From the NCBI GenBank assembly GCA_028554755.1, contig JAPTOF010000005.1:5837501-5901500 (forward strand): 64,000 bases of DNA, given 5' to 3'. The stretch is from Cordia subcordata. Taxonomy: Eukaryota; Streptophyta; Magnoliopsida; Boraginales; Cordiaceae. The notes beneath the pieces are model-generated. The model saw nothing but the letters and a program-made list of their open reading frames with translations, was not told the DNA's origin and searched no databases. Made by a program: the position numbers and the translations under genes. Shown here piece by piece: positions 11,490-23,873 of the stretch. Position 1 is the stretch's first letter; every line of letters begins with the position of its first letter.

Positions 11490-12840
11490 ATTACCTCGTA
11501 ACTTTTATGCTGAAAACTTGCCTCGTGGAAGCGTCGAGCTCCTTCTCTTCGTACGTAATCAAGGTGCTTTGTAAGGAGGCTAAGGTTTGTTTTTGGATTG
11601 GAAGTATTTCTATGTGAAAGACTAAGAATAATCTATACTGAAAGTATAGAATAATTCTATATATAGAATAGGGAATGGGTTGGGCCTTCTCAAGACCCAA
11701 GCTTAGTCTTCCAATCCACTACGGCCAAGCTCTTAGACTTAGGGTCATGGACTTCTTACGTCCAAGACCAATATTTTAGAATTAAAATTTTATTTAATTC
11801 TCAACCTAATTAGCCCGCAATTTAATTTCATACCTCATGTCTAGTGCTAGCCGAACATAGACGAAATTAAATCTGTGACCCATGAATAAGAAGTAATGTT
11901 AAAATTTTTTTCTCAATTAAATATTAATATAGTTAATTATTAATTCATTTATTTAATTCATAATTAAATAATAGCACATTAATTCTTAATTAGATATAAT
12001 AGGTCAATCTTTCAACAAAATACTTGACCTTATGCGTGACTCCGTAGGTTCAAACTTAAGTCGATAATACAAGGACGATCCTCATACTAATCGAAGATAC
12101 CATATAGCAATGGTTCCCAATGTCCAAATAAGCCAAATAGTTGCAAGACAATATTCAACAAACCTGGGCATAAATGACGGATTCCCTATGACCCTTGATA
12201 TTCCGAAATAACCCTAAGGGCATGGTAAACTGTCAAACCCCTAACTAGCTATTCCATATCAAGTCCTAATCTCATCATGATTCATCATGACATAACCATA
12301 TGACACATCACGTAGAAAGCTTTGGCCAAAGTCTTAATGAATTAGGACTAAGAGAAATATCATTCTCCTAATACCTAAAGTAGTCAATCCATATTGACCT
12401 ACGTATTGGCTTTGTAGCACTTGCCCATACCCAACAGCTTTTCATCGTCAGATTAGGAATCTAGGTAGTCTAGTACCAAGGCATGCGGAGTAATCCACAA
12501 GTCTTTATGGTGGTCTTGAGTCTAAGGGAATAGGACATCTATGTGTACCACAAGCTATCCTTTGACAATAGGGTACTTATTATAGGACGCTCTTAATAGA
12601 GTCATGTTCAGTGAGCACGCCTCCACATCTTACCATGGGTCACACCGGGGTCTTTACACCCCTTGGTCATGAAAATAACCAACTCATGTGACACACTATA
12701 ACCTATGCTCGATAGAATTAATGTCCTAGTATTGATTCTATCATTTAGTTACAAACCAGGTTTAAAGACGACTAAACTATCCCTTATTCACATAGCCCCA
12801 TTGGGTCATCTTAAGGTCTACGTCATGATCTAACAATTAA
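11490..12840 (-). mobile_element. Copia LTR-like sequence, opposite orientation to the adjacent pol
   Basis: Read on the minus strand this has LTR features: a TATA-like CTATATATAGAATT near 11660, then a transcribed-leader-like stretch containing a GACGCTTCCACGAGGCAAG motif near 11520. A diverged copy lies at 48440-49310, where it sits next to minus-strand copia pol as a 3' LTR should. Here the adjacent pol is on the + strand, so it is not that element's own LTR in normal order. The ends are approximate: a TGTTAG start at about 12834 on the minus strand is possible, and no duplication was found. Confidence 0.5.
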
Positions 12841-15112
12841 GGAAAAGATGTACGATATGATGTAAGACCAAAAGTAAGATGATTCATGTACAAATCAATA
12901 GGAATTCTAGAAAAAACAATTGACTTTAAGACACCATTTTCGAGAATCTCCTACTTGGACTAAAGACAGTTAAATCTGTATCTTATACCTATCTTCTCAC
13001 GATCTTGAGGGCTTTAATTAAGGAGTTGGAAAAACAATCTTTGTTATAAGTTATTTGTAAAAGGTCATTTCCTCTAGCTTAAAGAGGGTGGTAACATCCA
13101 AACACAAGCTTAGAACTATTCCAGAAAACATAATATCAAATACCATGGCTATCATCTCGGTCTGACAGGAAGCTAGCTTTAGTTTAACTAATTAGTTTCA
13201 AGTCAAAATCTCCATAAGTAGGCCATTGGTACTTTTGCACTCGAAGTGGTAAAGAATGGTCCAACCGGTTACCAGTGCTCTTTAGGATCAAGATGGCACA
13301 TGTAAGTAACATCGAGAGAGCACACCTCACTAGGCCTTGTACATGATAAAATGTACTTAGTAAATCCTATTGTTCAAGCAAGTAGGAATCTACTTATACA
13401 TTCCTTTCCAGAAAAATTTGTCAAACAAATTTTCTTGAATAATGAATTTCCAAGAACATTCTTAGAATTCAATATGTTGAACCCTTTTCAACACAAAATC
13501 AATATACATATACTAGGACAATCCCATTACCTTCCCTAATCAATCTACATAGATTATGATCCCAAGCACATAAGATACCTTTCTAAAAATATTCATGGAG
13601 ATCATAGATAATAGATATAATTTTCCATTTTATAGTATAAAAATGTCATCCACATTAGTGTACTATAAATGACCACTCGATCATTAGCCTATTAACAAAT
13701 ATAAGGCACACTTTGTTCGTAACAGAGGCACGTGTCTTGATACTTTATCAACACGTAAGTACTAATCCAAGAACTTGCACAAGTCCACACATGGACCTTT
13801 GAGGCATATGATATATAATCTTACCAATAGATGTGAACTCTTCAAGATGTGTTATACACACTTCTTACAACTCACTATAAAGAAAAGCTGTTAAGACATC
13901 TATTGATGAGATTTCATGGTACAAGTATGCATCTCATACATGAATAATGCAAATGAATTCATGCATCATTATCAACGGAAATGACTTGTCATAGTCAAAC
14001 TACAATATCCACAAGGCCTTCTAACAATGAGTTGGGCATTATAGGTCTCAACCTACTAAAACCCCTTCATGAACCAATTTTTCACTCTATAGGTCTCAAC
14101 CAATGTGTGAGCCAACCAATGTCTATGTAGTGTTGACATTTATGGTTTCTTGAAGGATTGCCTTGGATTAAGCAAGTCCTTATAGTTATGCCTTTATCTA
14201 GGATCTTTACAAGTGATCGAATTTGCATCTTTCTCTAATAGTTCAATGGAATTCCAGCCTTGGACAAGGATTTAACACTTTTCCATTGGACGTGGTACCT
14301 CACCAAATCACCTTAGTGATGCTTCCTTAATAGGCCCAAGATTTGGTTTCTAACTTTACCTTGTTCTGTATGTTCAACTATTGGCATTTTACCCTTTTAC
14401 TTTAAAACTTCATAAAGTTCATTATAAAGTGAATATTATTTAAGAAATTCTTTCTTGAAAATATTCCTTTGAGGTTAATGAATACTCATTATTCATCACC
14501 TTTGTAGAAGTTGAATTTAGTAGACTTTCTAGTAAATCTTCCAAACACTTAATTTCAATTCTAGCTTGTCAATGATAAGATACTTGATGCATGCTAAACA
14601 TTTCTTTGACCCTTGGGCAAAAGTACAACTTACTATCATGCATATCTTATATGGTATCTTATCCACTAACTTGCTAGATGTTGCAACTCAACATTTAAGC
14701 ATTTGTGTCAAATATATACCCAAGGATATGGTCAAAACCATAAGTTACATAATGGATCTAACTATCCAACAACGTTTGATTTCTCAACATATCATTCAAC
14801 TATGGTATGGTAGTAAGAGTCCATTATATAAGAATCTCATTCTCTTCTAGGCAAATGAGAGACTTACTTCGAGTGCATCTATTTCTACGATCAAATTGTA
14901 AAATCATAACATCTTAATCAACATACATTATGTTTGAAGGATAAACTTGCTTCAATTTACAATGCTTGATAATAACCTTATCCCCAATAACATTAATATC
15001 ATGATTGTTTCTACTAGACAAAAAGTTCCACTATAACAAGTTATAGAGACTGTTTGTATCTTATACCAAACCAGTAGAATCTACTGAAGTTGCAAGGAGT
15101 TATCATATATGT
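12841..15112. other. Degraded, probably retrotransposon-derived DNA
   Basis: No intact reading frame above about 95 codons. The base composition and its position between two LTR-like stretches suggest the inside of an old minus-strand LTR retrotransposon, but I could not read any diagnostic domain. Treat the class as unknown. Confidence 0.3.
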
Positions 15113-15660
15113 TGGATCTAATATACTATTACCATATCTAAGATTAGGTACTGGATTTTAATTTTAATCCATAATCTATACATGGTAGCAGAAAATAGCA
15201 TAATCACATATTATACAAATAGGAATCAACGCTAAATTTGTAAATTTAAACAAGAATGGGTGTAGATTTTTTTACCCTTGATGCACGATTCGAAGATCGG
15301 TGGCTTCTTTGCGTCAAATCTTCCTTGAAGTAACCGCCTTGTGGTTTTCTTCACTTTGACCATCTATAACTACGATACTTAGTTATGTAATGGGCAAGCT
15401 AAAATAAAGGTGAAAATAAAGAAGATGATACTAGTGTATGTTCTTGGTGCTAGTATATGAAAAATAATACACACACACCATGAAAGAAAATATCAAAGAG
15501 GCTCATCTTGGTCTATGCTTATCTTCTATTATTTATAGTAGTAAGCTTACCCTAAAAGGATAAGATCTAAGGAATGTAGAAACTCCCTTAATATCCTTCA
15601 TTAAGCTTTTTAGATAAGGAATATTCCTTTGGGATAAAAAGACACAAGAATTCTTATATT
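15113..15660 (-). mobile_element. Possible second LTR-like segment
   Basis: On the minus strand there is a TATA-like ACTATAAATAATAG near 15530, followed about 400 bp later by an ATTAGATCCAACA end at 15113. The + strand starts TGTTGGATC. No convincing primer-binding site or target duplication follows, so this rests on overall look only. Confidence 0.25.
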
Positions 15661-16260
15661 ATAGTATATGTTCAACATTGATACCCTTCATTTCTTTCCC
15701 TCAAAATTTTTATATTATATGTTCAAAATTTTTATATTATATGTTCAAAACTATTATATTAAGCTGCAAACATATTCAAAATTCTGAACTCAAGTTCAAA
15801 ATTATGAACATGTTTGCAACTTAATATAAGAGTTTTGAACATATAATATAAGAATTTTGAACATGTAATATAAAAGTTTTGAACATAGAGTATAATCTAT
15901 TAGCATGTAATATAAGAGTTTGGAACATAGAGTGTCAAATTTATGAGATTATAATTTTTATTTTGTGAGCTTGCTTTTAAACTTTTGAACTTGTAATATA
16001 AAAATTTTGAATATATAATATAAGAATTTTAAACATATAATATAAGAATTTTGAACATGTAATATAAGAGTTTCAAACACAGAATATAATCTATGAGCAT
16101 GTAAAATAAGAGTTTTGAATATGGAGTATAAAATTTATGAGATTATAATTTTTATTTTGTGAACTTACTTTTAAAGTTTTAAACATATAATATAAGAATT
16201 TTGGATATGTTTCCAGGTTAATATAAGAGTTTTAAACATATAGTATAAAAAATTTGAATA
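15660..16260. repeat. Inverted array of ~20-bp TTTTGAACATATAATATAAG units
   Basis: Repeated variants of a roughly 20-22-bp unit read ATATTATATGTTCAAAA on the left side and TTTTGAACATATAATATAAG on the right. They are arranged head to head around a near-perfect inverted repeat with arms of about 55 bp centred near 15790 (GCTGCAAACATATTCAAAAT against ATGAACATGTTTGCAACTTA). To the right, two longer copies with ATGAGATTATAATTTTTATT follow at about 15940 and 16138. Related unit sequence recurs near 17330-17480 and 47515-47600. Confidence 0.7.
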
Positions 16261-18264
16261 CATGTACTAGTACATACTGTACGTGTATACTATTCACGCA
16301 TAGTATGATGCACAGTATAGGTACTGCTCTCTTAGATATATAAATTCTCAAAGTGAAACTGTTGCACTCCTAAATTCTACTTGGGCGAATCTCAAAGACA
16401 TGATTACCGCGTATTAAAAAGACTTAATGGTCAATTGATATGTCTCTCACCTTTAGTATGAGTAGGTTTAGGAATCAATTCCCACTAAATACATGTTGTA
16501 ATCGATATTTGGCCTCCCTTAAAGTGAAAGAAATCGTATCCCTGAATACGCAAGACACTAATTTAGTGTCAAATCAAATACTATGATATATTATATTCAA
16601 TAAGCAATCACAACATCTAAACCAAATAAACGCCCTGAAGTCAATAAAGTAGTTAATGGAAAATCTACAAAATACATAAACTCTTACGTTGTCTTAAACT
16701 ATAGTCCCGAATTTGAATTCTTAAATCCATATAGATTAATTTAACTTGTTCTGACTAAGGTATCCAAATGGTCATATTTTTCAAGACAATCTCTGTCTCA
16801 ACTCAAAGCCAAAAAACTATTCCTCATCTTCTACGTATAAAGGAAAATATTTTATAAAGAAAAATAGAATACAAATCTCAGTAAGTGGCAATCCCCAAGA
16901 AAACCTTTTAGGACCTTAAAAATATTCGTTCACAAAAAAGCGATAACATTTTAGGTTAACTTAAATATATCACATGTTCTAGAATTATATGACATGTACA
17001 AAAAGTCACGATAACCTCAAAAAGAAGTTTGAATATTCAAATATGTAAGTGTCAAAAACCAATAGTCTAATAATGAGTTCAAACGAAACACAGTTCTGAC
17101 ACAATGTGGCTTGATAGGCATAAGATCTTCAAAGGCCAAATGGAACTGCATATCCTACGTTAGTGCACTATGGATGGATATTGAAACATTGATGTTTAAC
17201 CTTCACCAATTAGGGAACTAGATATTATGCGCCTTAAATATTATGCACTTACCTAGTATTGTACATTTCATAGTAGTACGTTCATAACTTTAGTATTGTA
17301 AGTTTACAATTTTTATACTATATATCCACTTTTAATTATATAAATCGCATGTATTTAACACTTTATGTTCAAAGCTTTTAATTGTTCACAATTGACTTAT
17401 CTATTACACTTATATTATATATTCAAAAGCTTTATATCATATGTTCACAAAGATAAATTACATGTTAGCGACTCTTTAAGATATGTTCACAATCTGTTAA
17501 CAATATCTTTATAACTTGTGAATGATATGTTTATAATCTGCGAATGATTTCAGAACTTACAACCAGAGGTGTTAGCGGTCTCCGATTGATGATCGAGTTA
17601 TTGTGTTTTGTTCACCAATGTAAGAAGAGCGAACTCGTTAAATTTCACATTGATCCAACAGTCAAATTATAAGATTTATTAGGTTGTGCATCATGCATAT
17701 TTGAATGTATCATACTTTGAGTGTATGGTACAATCTATGACTAATTAGGGTCTGAAATGTTGATGTTTAACCCTCAAAATAGGGTCCAAAAAAGTCAAAG
17801 CCCTTTCAAAGTTTGAAGTACCAAACAATTTATAAATATGTCCAATAATCAAATGTTTTGAGAAAAATCATTTTTTAGTGCAAAGTATCTTCATGATCTA
17901 GAATCATCCATGAATGCAGTCCTAAGGTTTTATTTTGAGTTTTTGAAATCATTTAACCCATTCAAAGTTCAAATGTTCAATACTAAATGCCAAGGCTCCG
18001 TTTGTTTTGCCGAAAATATTTTTATGAAAAATATTTTTTTGTATTTTCTTTTGTTTGGTTGAGAAAAATAAAAAAAGTTAAAGGAGAATATTTTCCTGGA
18101 AAAAAAGAGTAGGTTGATGTTCGTGGAAAATATTTTCCTATTCAAAGAAAAAGAAAACATTTTCTATACACTTATTACACATACACAAAACACCCCTCGC
18201 ACCCCCCACCCCCTCCCACACTTCCACCAACGCACATAAATGCTTTTTTTGGTGTCATTAAAAC
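16261..18264. other. AT-rich intergenic, no gene seen
   Basis: No coding region recognised. At 17998 a GGCTCCGTTTGTTTTG stretch resembles one end of a Tourist-type MITE, and AAATATTTTCC-type palindromic pieces follow up to 18160, but I find no matching right end. It may be a truncated element. ATATTATATGTTCA-type units reappear at 17330-17480. Confidence 0.4.
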
Positions 18265-19364
18265 ACAACTAGAAACTGACAGTTTAGAGACGCAAAGTTT
18301 GAGACGGAAATTTTTCGGAGACGGATCTGAGACGGAATTGGGACGATCTCTTGCACAAAAAGTTTGTCATACTTGTAGATGAATTTGAGACGGAATTTGT
18401 GACGCAGTTTTTTTCGTAACAAAATCTGTCTCAAAAGGTGGAAAGATAATATTTAGCGACGGAATTCGTGACGAAATTTGTGTAATAAATCTTTGAGATG
18501 GATTTGAGACGACTTTTATGATGGTTTTTCTCTTTTGTCAGTTTTTAGAGGGAATGTATATTAATATTTTAACATTTTAGATACGGATTAGAGATGGATT
18601 TTTCTATAATTTTTTTTTGGAATATTTGAGATGGAATAGGGACGGAATTTTGATTGAGTATTATTCTTTGTAGGGTTAAAAAATATTTTGCAACGGAATA
18701 TAGACGGATATTTTTAAAATCTTTTTACTAATTCTGAGACGTATGAATTAGTGACGGAATAGAGACGGATTTCTTTTAAAATTTAGAGACGGATTAGAGA
18801 CGGAATTTTCTAGAATTTTTTTGGAATATTTGAGATGGTATAGGGATGGAATTTTGATTGACTTTGTAGGGTTAAAAAATATTTTGCAACGGAATAGAGA
18901 CGGATATTTTTAAAATCTTTTTAGTTATTCTGAGACATATGAATTAGAGATGGAATAGAGATGAATTTATTTTGAAATTTATTTATTTTATATTGAGATG
19001 GAGTAGAGACGGAATGTATGTTACAAAGTTTGAGAATATTGCAACGGAATAGAGACAGATTTTGTAAATAAAAATTATTAAATTTGAGAAGTAAATTATT
19101 TGAGACGGATCTGAGATGAAATTAAAATTTAAAATTATTAAAAATTTAAGAGATTTTAATGTTTAAGGCGAAATAGAGACGGAAATTTGGAGAGAATTAT
19201 AAAAAAAAATTAATTGGCATAAATACTAAATTACTATAAAGTATTACCCAAAAGAATATAATAAATCAAAATGATGAATAATTTAGAGTATGGAGATAGT
19301 TAACTTGAATAAAAATATAATTAAGACTTAGGTTCTATTAAGTTGTTCATTTGAACATTTTCAA

Positions 19365-19429
<65 letters not shown>

Positions 19430-19600
19430 AGTAGTAGTAGTAGTAGAGACATATAGAGATTAGTACATAAAAAGAAAGTTTTTCAAAATAATTTAACTAT
19501 AAGTAAAAGAAATTAGAGTTGAAATTGAATATAATTTAAATTCCATTTAGAGATGGAATAAAGACGAAATATGCGTCTCAAATCTTTTAAATATTCTCCT
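18265..19600. mobile_element. CACTA-like element remnant with GAGACGGA subterminal repeats
   Basis: The left edge reads CACAACTAGAAACTGACAG at about 18265, a degenerate match to CACTA-type ends. It is followed by dozens of copies of GAGACGGAAT / GAGACGGATTT in one orientation as far as about 19190, and again near 19550. Arrays of such short motifs next to the ends are a hallmark of CACTA transposons. Inside is a tandem duplication of about 200 bp: 18575-18782 and 18783-18975 share GGAATATTTGAGATGG, TTGTAGGGTTAAAAAATATT and TTTTAAAATCTTTTTA in order. No transposase and no matching right end were found. Confidence 0.5.
19366..19429 (+). repeat. (TTA)n microsatellite
   Basis: About 21 uninterrupted TTA units, followed directly by a short (GTA)n run to 19446. 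Confidence 0.95.
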
Positions 19601-19642
19601 AAATAAAAAGGTGGAAAAAATTTTTGGGCGGGAAATAATTAG

Positions 19643-19742
19643 ACCAAAACAACGTCGTTTTGATCTTGGCCAAAACGACGTCATTTTGATCTTAGCAAAA
19701 ACGACGTTGTATTTGTGCTCAAAACGATGTCGTCTTGAGCTT
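19643..19742 (+). repeat. Four tandem ~26-bp units around CAAAACGACGTCGTTTTG-like palindromes
   Basis: Four successive variants are centred on an ACGTCGT core: CAAAACAACGTCGTTTTGA, CAAAACGACGTCATTTTGA, CAAAAACGACGTTGTATTTG and CAAAACGATGTCGTCTTGAG. The spacers are alike (TCTTGGC, TCTTAGC). Each is close to palindromic and has an ACGT core of the kind bound by plant bZIP proteins, so the cluster could be a regulatory array inside transposon DNA or simply a decayed repeat. Confidence 0.75.
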
Positions 19743-20039
19743 AATGAAAAACAAAAGCTGCATTTTAGAGTTGTACACCTAACTTTCCCTTTTTTCTTCC
19801 AAGTCCTTCTCTTCTTCCTCTCTTTTTTTCCCCACATATGAGCTGCTGCTTTTTTTCTAGGTACGAAAAATAACTTAGTAAAATATCCAAAAATTTGAAT
19901 CCGAAAAACTCAAAAAACAAAACATCGGATATCAGTTCGGATATCTAATTTTTCATTATCCAATTGAATATACTTTTTTTTGCTCTTCATCTAAAATCTG
20001 AATATCTGAACATCTAATCCGATTCTTAAACTTATGAAA

Positions 20040-20715
20040 CCTATGTTTCATAACTTGGGGACCAAGGCTAGAAAAATATACTAATAATGTAATTAATATA
20101 TTAACTAAATTAGTATAAAAAGGAAATTAGCAAAATAAGGAAACAAACCTAATATAGTGCTATAATATAAGGAATTAGATTAATAACCGAAAAGTAGCTT
20201 CTATAAGATAAATGGTAAATATTACGTATTTAATTCCACTAGAAAGCCTAGATGTACAAGAAACCTCGTCACCAGGCTATATGCTTCGGTACAGGATATT
20301 GGTAGTCTTCTATATATTGGATTTTGATATATCCGAATCCTTTTTTTTTTTTTAACGTTATCTGTCCCATCCGGTTCGGACACCGGGTCGTATTCAAGTT
20401 ATAAATGTATATTCCTACTTTTCAAAAGGCCTGTGTATATATTTCATAACTTGGTAATTAAAGATAAAAAGATAAACTAAAAATAACTAATATACAAGTA
20501 AATTAGTATACTAAGAAACTAACATAACAAAAAAATAACTTGCCTAATCTAATGCTATAAAATAATCAGGAACTACTAATACGAAAATATTATTCAACAT
20601 GTAGTTTCCATAAAATAAATGGTACAACTTACCTATTTAAATACACTACAAAGCCAATATAAATACACAAGAATTAAACCTCGTCTCCAGGCCACGTCCT
20701 TCGGTGCTGATCAAA
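20040..20715 (+). repeat. Direct duplication of the MYB 5' flank
   Basis: Two diverged copies, about 20040-20300 and 20447-20715, share an ordered series of blocks: TTCATAACTTGG, AACTAAATTAGTATA-like, TAATCTAATGCTATAA-like, a TAAATGGTA block, TATTTAA and CCTCGTCNCCAGGC followed by CTTCGGT. The second copy runs into the start codon of the MYB gene, so the first is a duplicated promoter and leader segment. Confidence 0.65.
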
Positions 20716-20716
20716 G

Positions 20717-21391
20717 ATGGCCGAGGAACCAACGCGAAGGTGATCCAATTGCGGGCATAACGGACATAACTCAAGAACATGCAAAGGGAAAGCTGCCATT
20801 AAATTGTTTGGCGTCAACATAAATGTTGTTTCAGAAGCTGCTCGAGAGAGACGGTCAAGAGGGAAGCCATGGACTGAAGAGGAACACAGAGCTTTCTTGA
20901 TGGGTTTAGAAAAGCTTGGGAAAGGTAAATGGAAAGGGATCTCAAAGCTTGTGAAGTCCAGGAACCCTACACAAGTGGCTAGCCACGCTCAGAAGCATTT
21001 TCTGAGATTGGCTGGAAAGGATGAAAGGAAACGCATCAGATCAAGTACCTTTGACATTGGCTTAAAGTAATCACATCGCCCACGGAGTCTGTGTTCTGAT
21101 CAGGCCTCCTCGTCGTCGTTTTCACCGTCGTCGTCTTCATCACAGCAGGCTCCTAGTACCCCTGCTGCAGCCGCCTCAGTGACTCTTCACGGTGGCTTCG
21201 ACTTTGGTTCACGCACGCCGTACTTTCAAAAGACAGTGACAGCAGCAGCAGCAGCCCCGTTTGTTGAGGTGATGAACTTGCCATATGTTTGGTGGCCGAG
21301 TTTCCAGTTGATGCCTCATCCGCAGCAGTTTCATGCTCCTGCTCACAAGGATGGTGTTCACCTCAGCCTTGAACCTCTTACTTTATTATGA
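20717..21391 (+). pseudogene. SHAQKYF-type single MYB (KUA1/MYBS3-like) with two in-frame stops
   Basis: One continuous frame of 225 codons from ATG at 20717 to TGA at 21389-21391. Order seen: a zinc-knuckle-like segment ([13 protein letters not shown]), KLFGVNI, then a MYB repeat with [20 protein letters not shown] and the class signature SHAQKHF, then a Ser-rich linker, an Ala run and a C-terminal HLSLEPLTLL. In this family the knuckle should start with Cys, three residues before the second Cys. Here that codon is TGA (20741-20743). A TAA at 21068-21070 interrupts the frame again just after the MYB domain. Translation from the internal ATG at 20804 would give an 88-residue protein holding only the MYB repeat. 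There is no intron in the MYB region, where relatives usually have one, and an A-rich tract lies near 21507, so a retrocopy is possible. Relatives are nuclear transcriptional repressors. Confidence 0.85.
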
Positions 21392-23873
21392 TAATTATAT
21401 ATGTCCCATTTAGTTTTTTGTTAAAAAGTTAGGTTTCTCTACAAATAGGAAACACATATTCAACAGTTAATTTTGTCTGAATTTCATCACAATCATTAAA
21501 TAAATAAAAAAAAAATTGCTATTAATGTTATTAGGGACTTGAGTGTTTTGAATTACTTGATTAAATTCAATCTAGTGGCAAGTTATTTTTGAGTTTGAGT
21601 CATTGCTGATGTCGAAGGTCTCAAGTTTCTACAATATCATTGAAAATAATATAATATGTTGGAATATATTTTCGTCTCACATGAAAAAATACACCGTTTG
21701 TAAGGTCTTAGACCATTCCTCGTATTAACCAAACCTACTTTTGTCTTTTATATATTCCTTTTGCCTCACAAAAATATAACCTACTTTTAATTTTACATAA
21801 TATTAAAAAATATATATCATTAATGTAATAAATTTTATTTTGTTTTTTTTTTCTAATATACCAATTTATTAATGTTAGGTGATTTATTTGTACATAAATA
21901 TCCTCATTAGATCAGGGAAAATACCGTTTTGAAAAGAAATCCGTAATTTGAAACAAAGAAAAATCTAAGTGAGTCTATTTTTCTGTACGGAAATAGTAAA
22001 TATTATCCCCTGTTTTTCTTTTCTATATTTTGGTCAAATTAATTGTCATAGATCTCTCAAGTAGCTTTAGTTATTAAGACGCAAACAACTCTAGCGTATC
22101 ACAGGACTTCTCCGTACATACAGAAGATATTTAATTGGGTAAATTAAACTAATCATTTTCATCTTTGTTAGTAGTATTGATTTTATGTTTTATCTTTTGT
22201 TTGTAACAAATCAATCCATAACTAATCATTATTAGTTTAAAACCTACTTTTCCTTAGAAAATATATTAAATATCACGTGACGTGAATTGAAGTAGGGCGA
22301 GAATCCTCTCTTAATTCTCATTTGATCATAATATTTTAACTTCATATTTAACCATGTATTTTATTCTTAAAATATCCACAGCTCTTGACCATTAATTTAA
22401 ATATGTTACCTCTTATTACTTCTACCAAAAAAAAAAAAAAATTCCTCTCTTAAACCAAAACTAATTTTCATCTCTATTAGAAATAATTTTTCCTCTCATA
22501 CCAAAAATAATTTTCCACCTCTATCAAAAATAATTCCCCTCTGATACAAAAAATAAATTTTCATTCTCATTTTTTTTTTAACTTTTCTTTCTTCTTATTG
22601 TTGCGTCTTTGTTGTTGAATCAAAAAACTAACAGTCTACATTTCTTTTTTCTTTATTATTATTATAACATCATAATGTCATAAGTAGAAGATGCAAAATA
22701 TCTTGCTCGACCTCATACTTCACTAACCATTATATATATGGCTTTTAAATTGGTGCGACATCTCACAGGAAAGATCAATTGAAGATTTTTCTTCCGCCCT
22801 TACTTTATGAAATTAAATTCAAAACCTCACGCTTGAGAATTAAGATAATTTCAACCATTTAAACTATTCTTTAATCCCAAAGATCCATTGAAGATTGAAC
22901 TTGCCAATCAAATCCTATTAACCTCCAATCATCTGCGAAATAGAATTCCTAAAAATCACAAACTGAGAAAAAGAAATATACTAAAAGAGCAGTCAAGCAA
23001 TCAAAGATGACTGAGACATGCAAGCCTTGTTCTAATTAAAGTAGATCAAATCCGATAGTGTGGATCATACCCACAAGTATTTTTCTAAATAACACACCCA
23101 ATTAAAGTAAAATTTTCCTAATTTAAGTTTTTAAGATCACTATATATTACATCTAATATCATCCCCGATATCTAGTGCTTATGATGTAATTGTCACAGTC
23201 TATTTCATGCCTTTCTTTTTTTTTTTTTTTGGGGGGGGGGGGGTGGAGGTGTAAAATATTAGACATTCATTAAAAGGTCAAGTTTGAGCAATGCATTACA
23301 TTAGGATAGTCAGTTTTATATGAGAATTTTTATAGGTCATTCTAATAACTTAATCACTACGGGGAAAAAAAATAGTAGTGCGCAGACATCAATTTTTATT
23401 TTGTTTGCTAATAATAATAATACTTACATTTGTAGTACTTGCTTATTTGTGTTACACCTAGAAGAAGAGAAAATACTATAGTAAGTATTACAAGATAAAA
23501 TGCTGATTTATCATCATCATAGTGACAAAGTATTCAAGTTGTTGGTTGTTGCCACACTTTTGTGTATTTATTACCTACTTAAAGTACTTGTTAAGAAAAT
23601 AGTAGTTTTAGGATTTGAACTTGGTAAACTATAAAATTAATTACTTGAACTTCAAAACATTCAATAGAAGAGTTCGAATTTATGCAGAGGCGAAAGTTTA
23701 CATAGCTATTAGCGGTTTTGGTTTTTGCTTATGTGACAAATTTTTCTTTTAAATCTTACATGATATTGTCTTTTTTATTTTAAATCCTATGACGTACAAA
23801 AGCACCAAATGAAAATAATCACAAAAATCTTAAATTCAACAAACATAATATGTTATCATCCCCGCCATTCTAA
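21392..23873. other. AT-rich intergenic, no gene seen
   Basis: No coding potential recognised. A degenerate tandem repeat at about 22443-22575 has two to three copies of roughly 47 bp, each with CCTCTNATACCAAAAATAATT-like sequence. A T-run followed by a G-run of about 13 lies at 23218-23243. Confidence 0.5.

Noticed and set aside
17998..18160. GGCTCCGTTTG start suggesting a full MITE
   Set aside because: No matching right end or target duplication could be found. Mentioned only as a possible truncated element.
20804..21070. Treating the 88-codon MYB frame as a normal complete gene
   Set aside because: The frame is open upstream to a better start at 20717 and downstream to 21391, with family-typical residues on both sides of the stops, so it is part of a broken larger gene.
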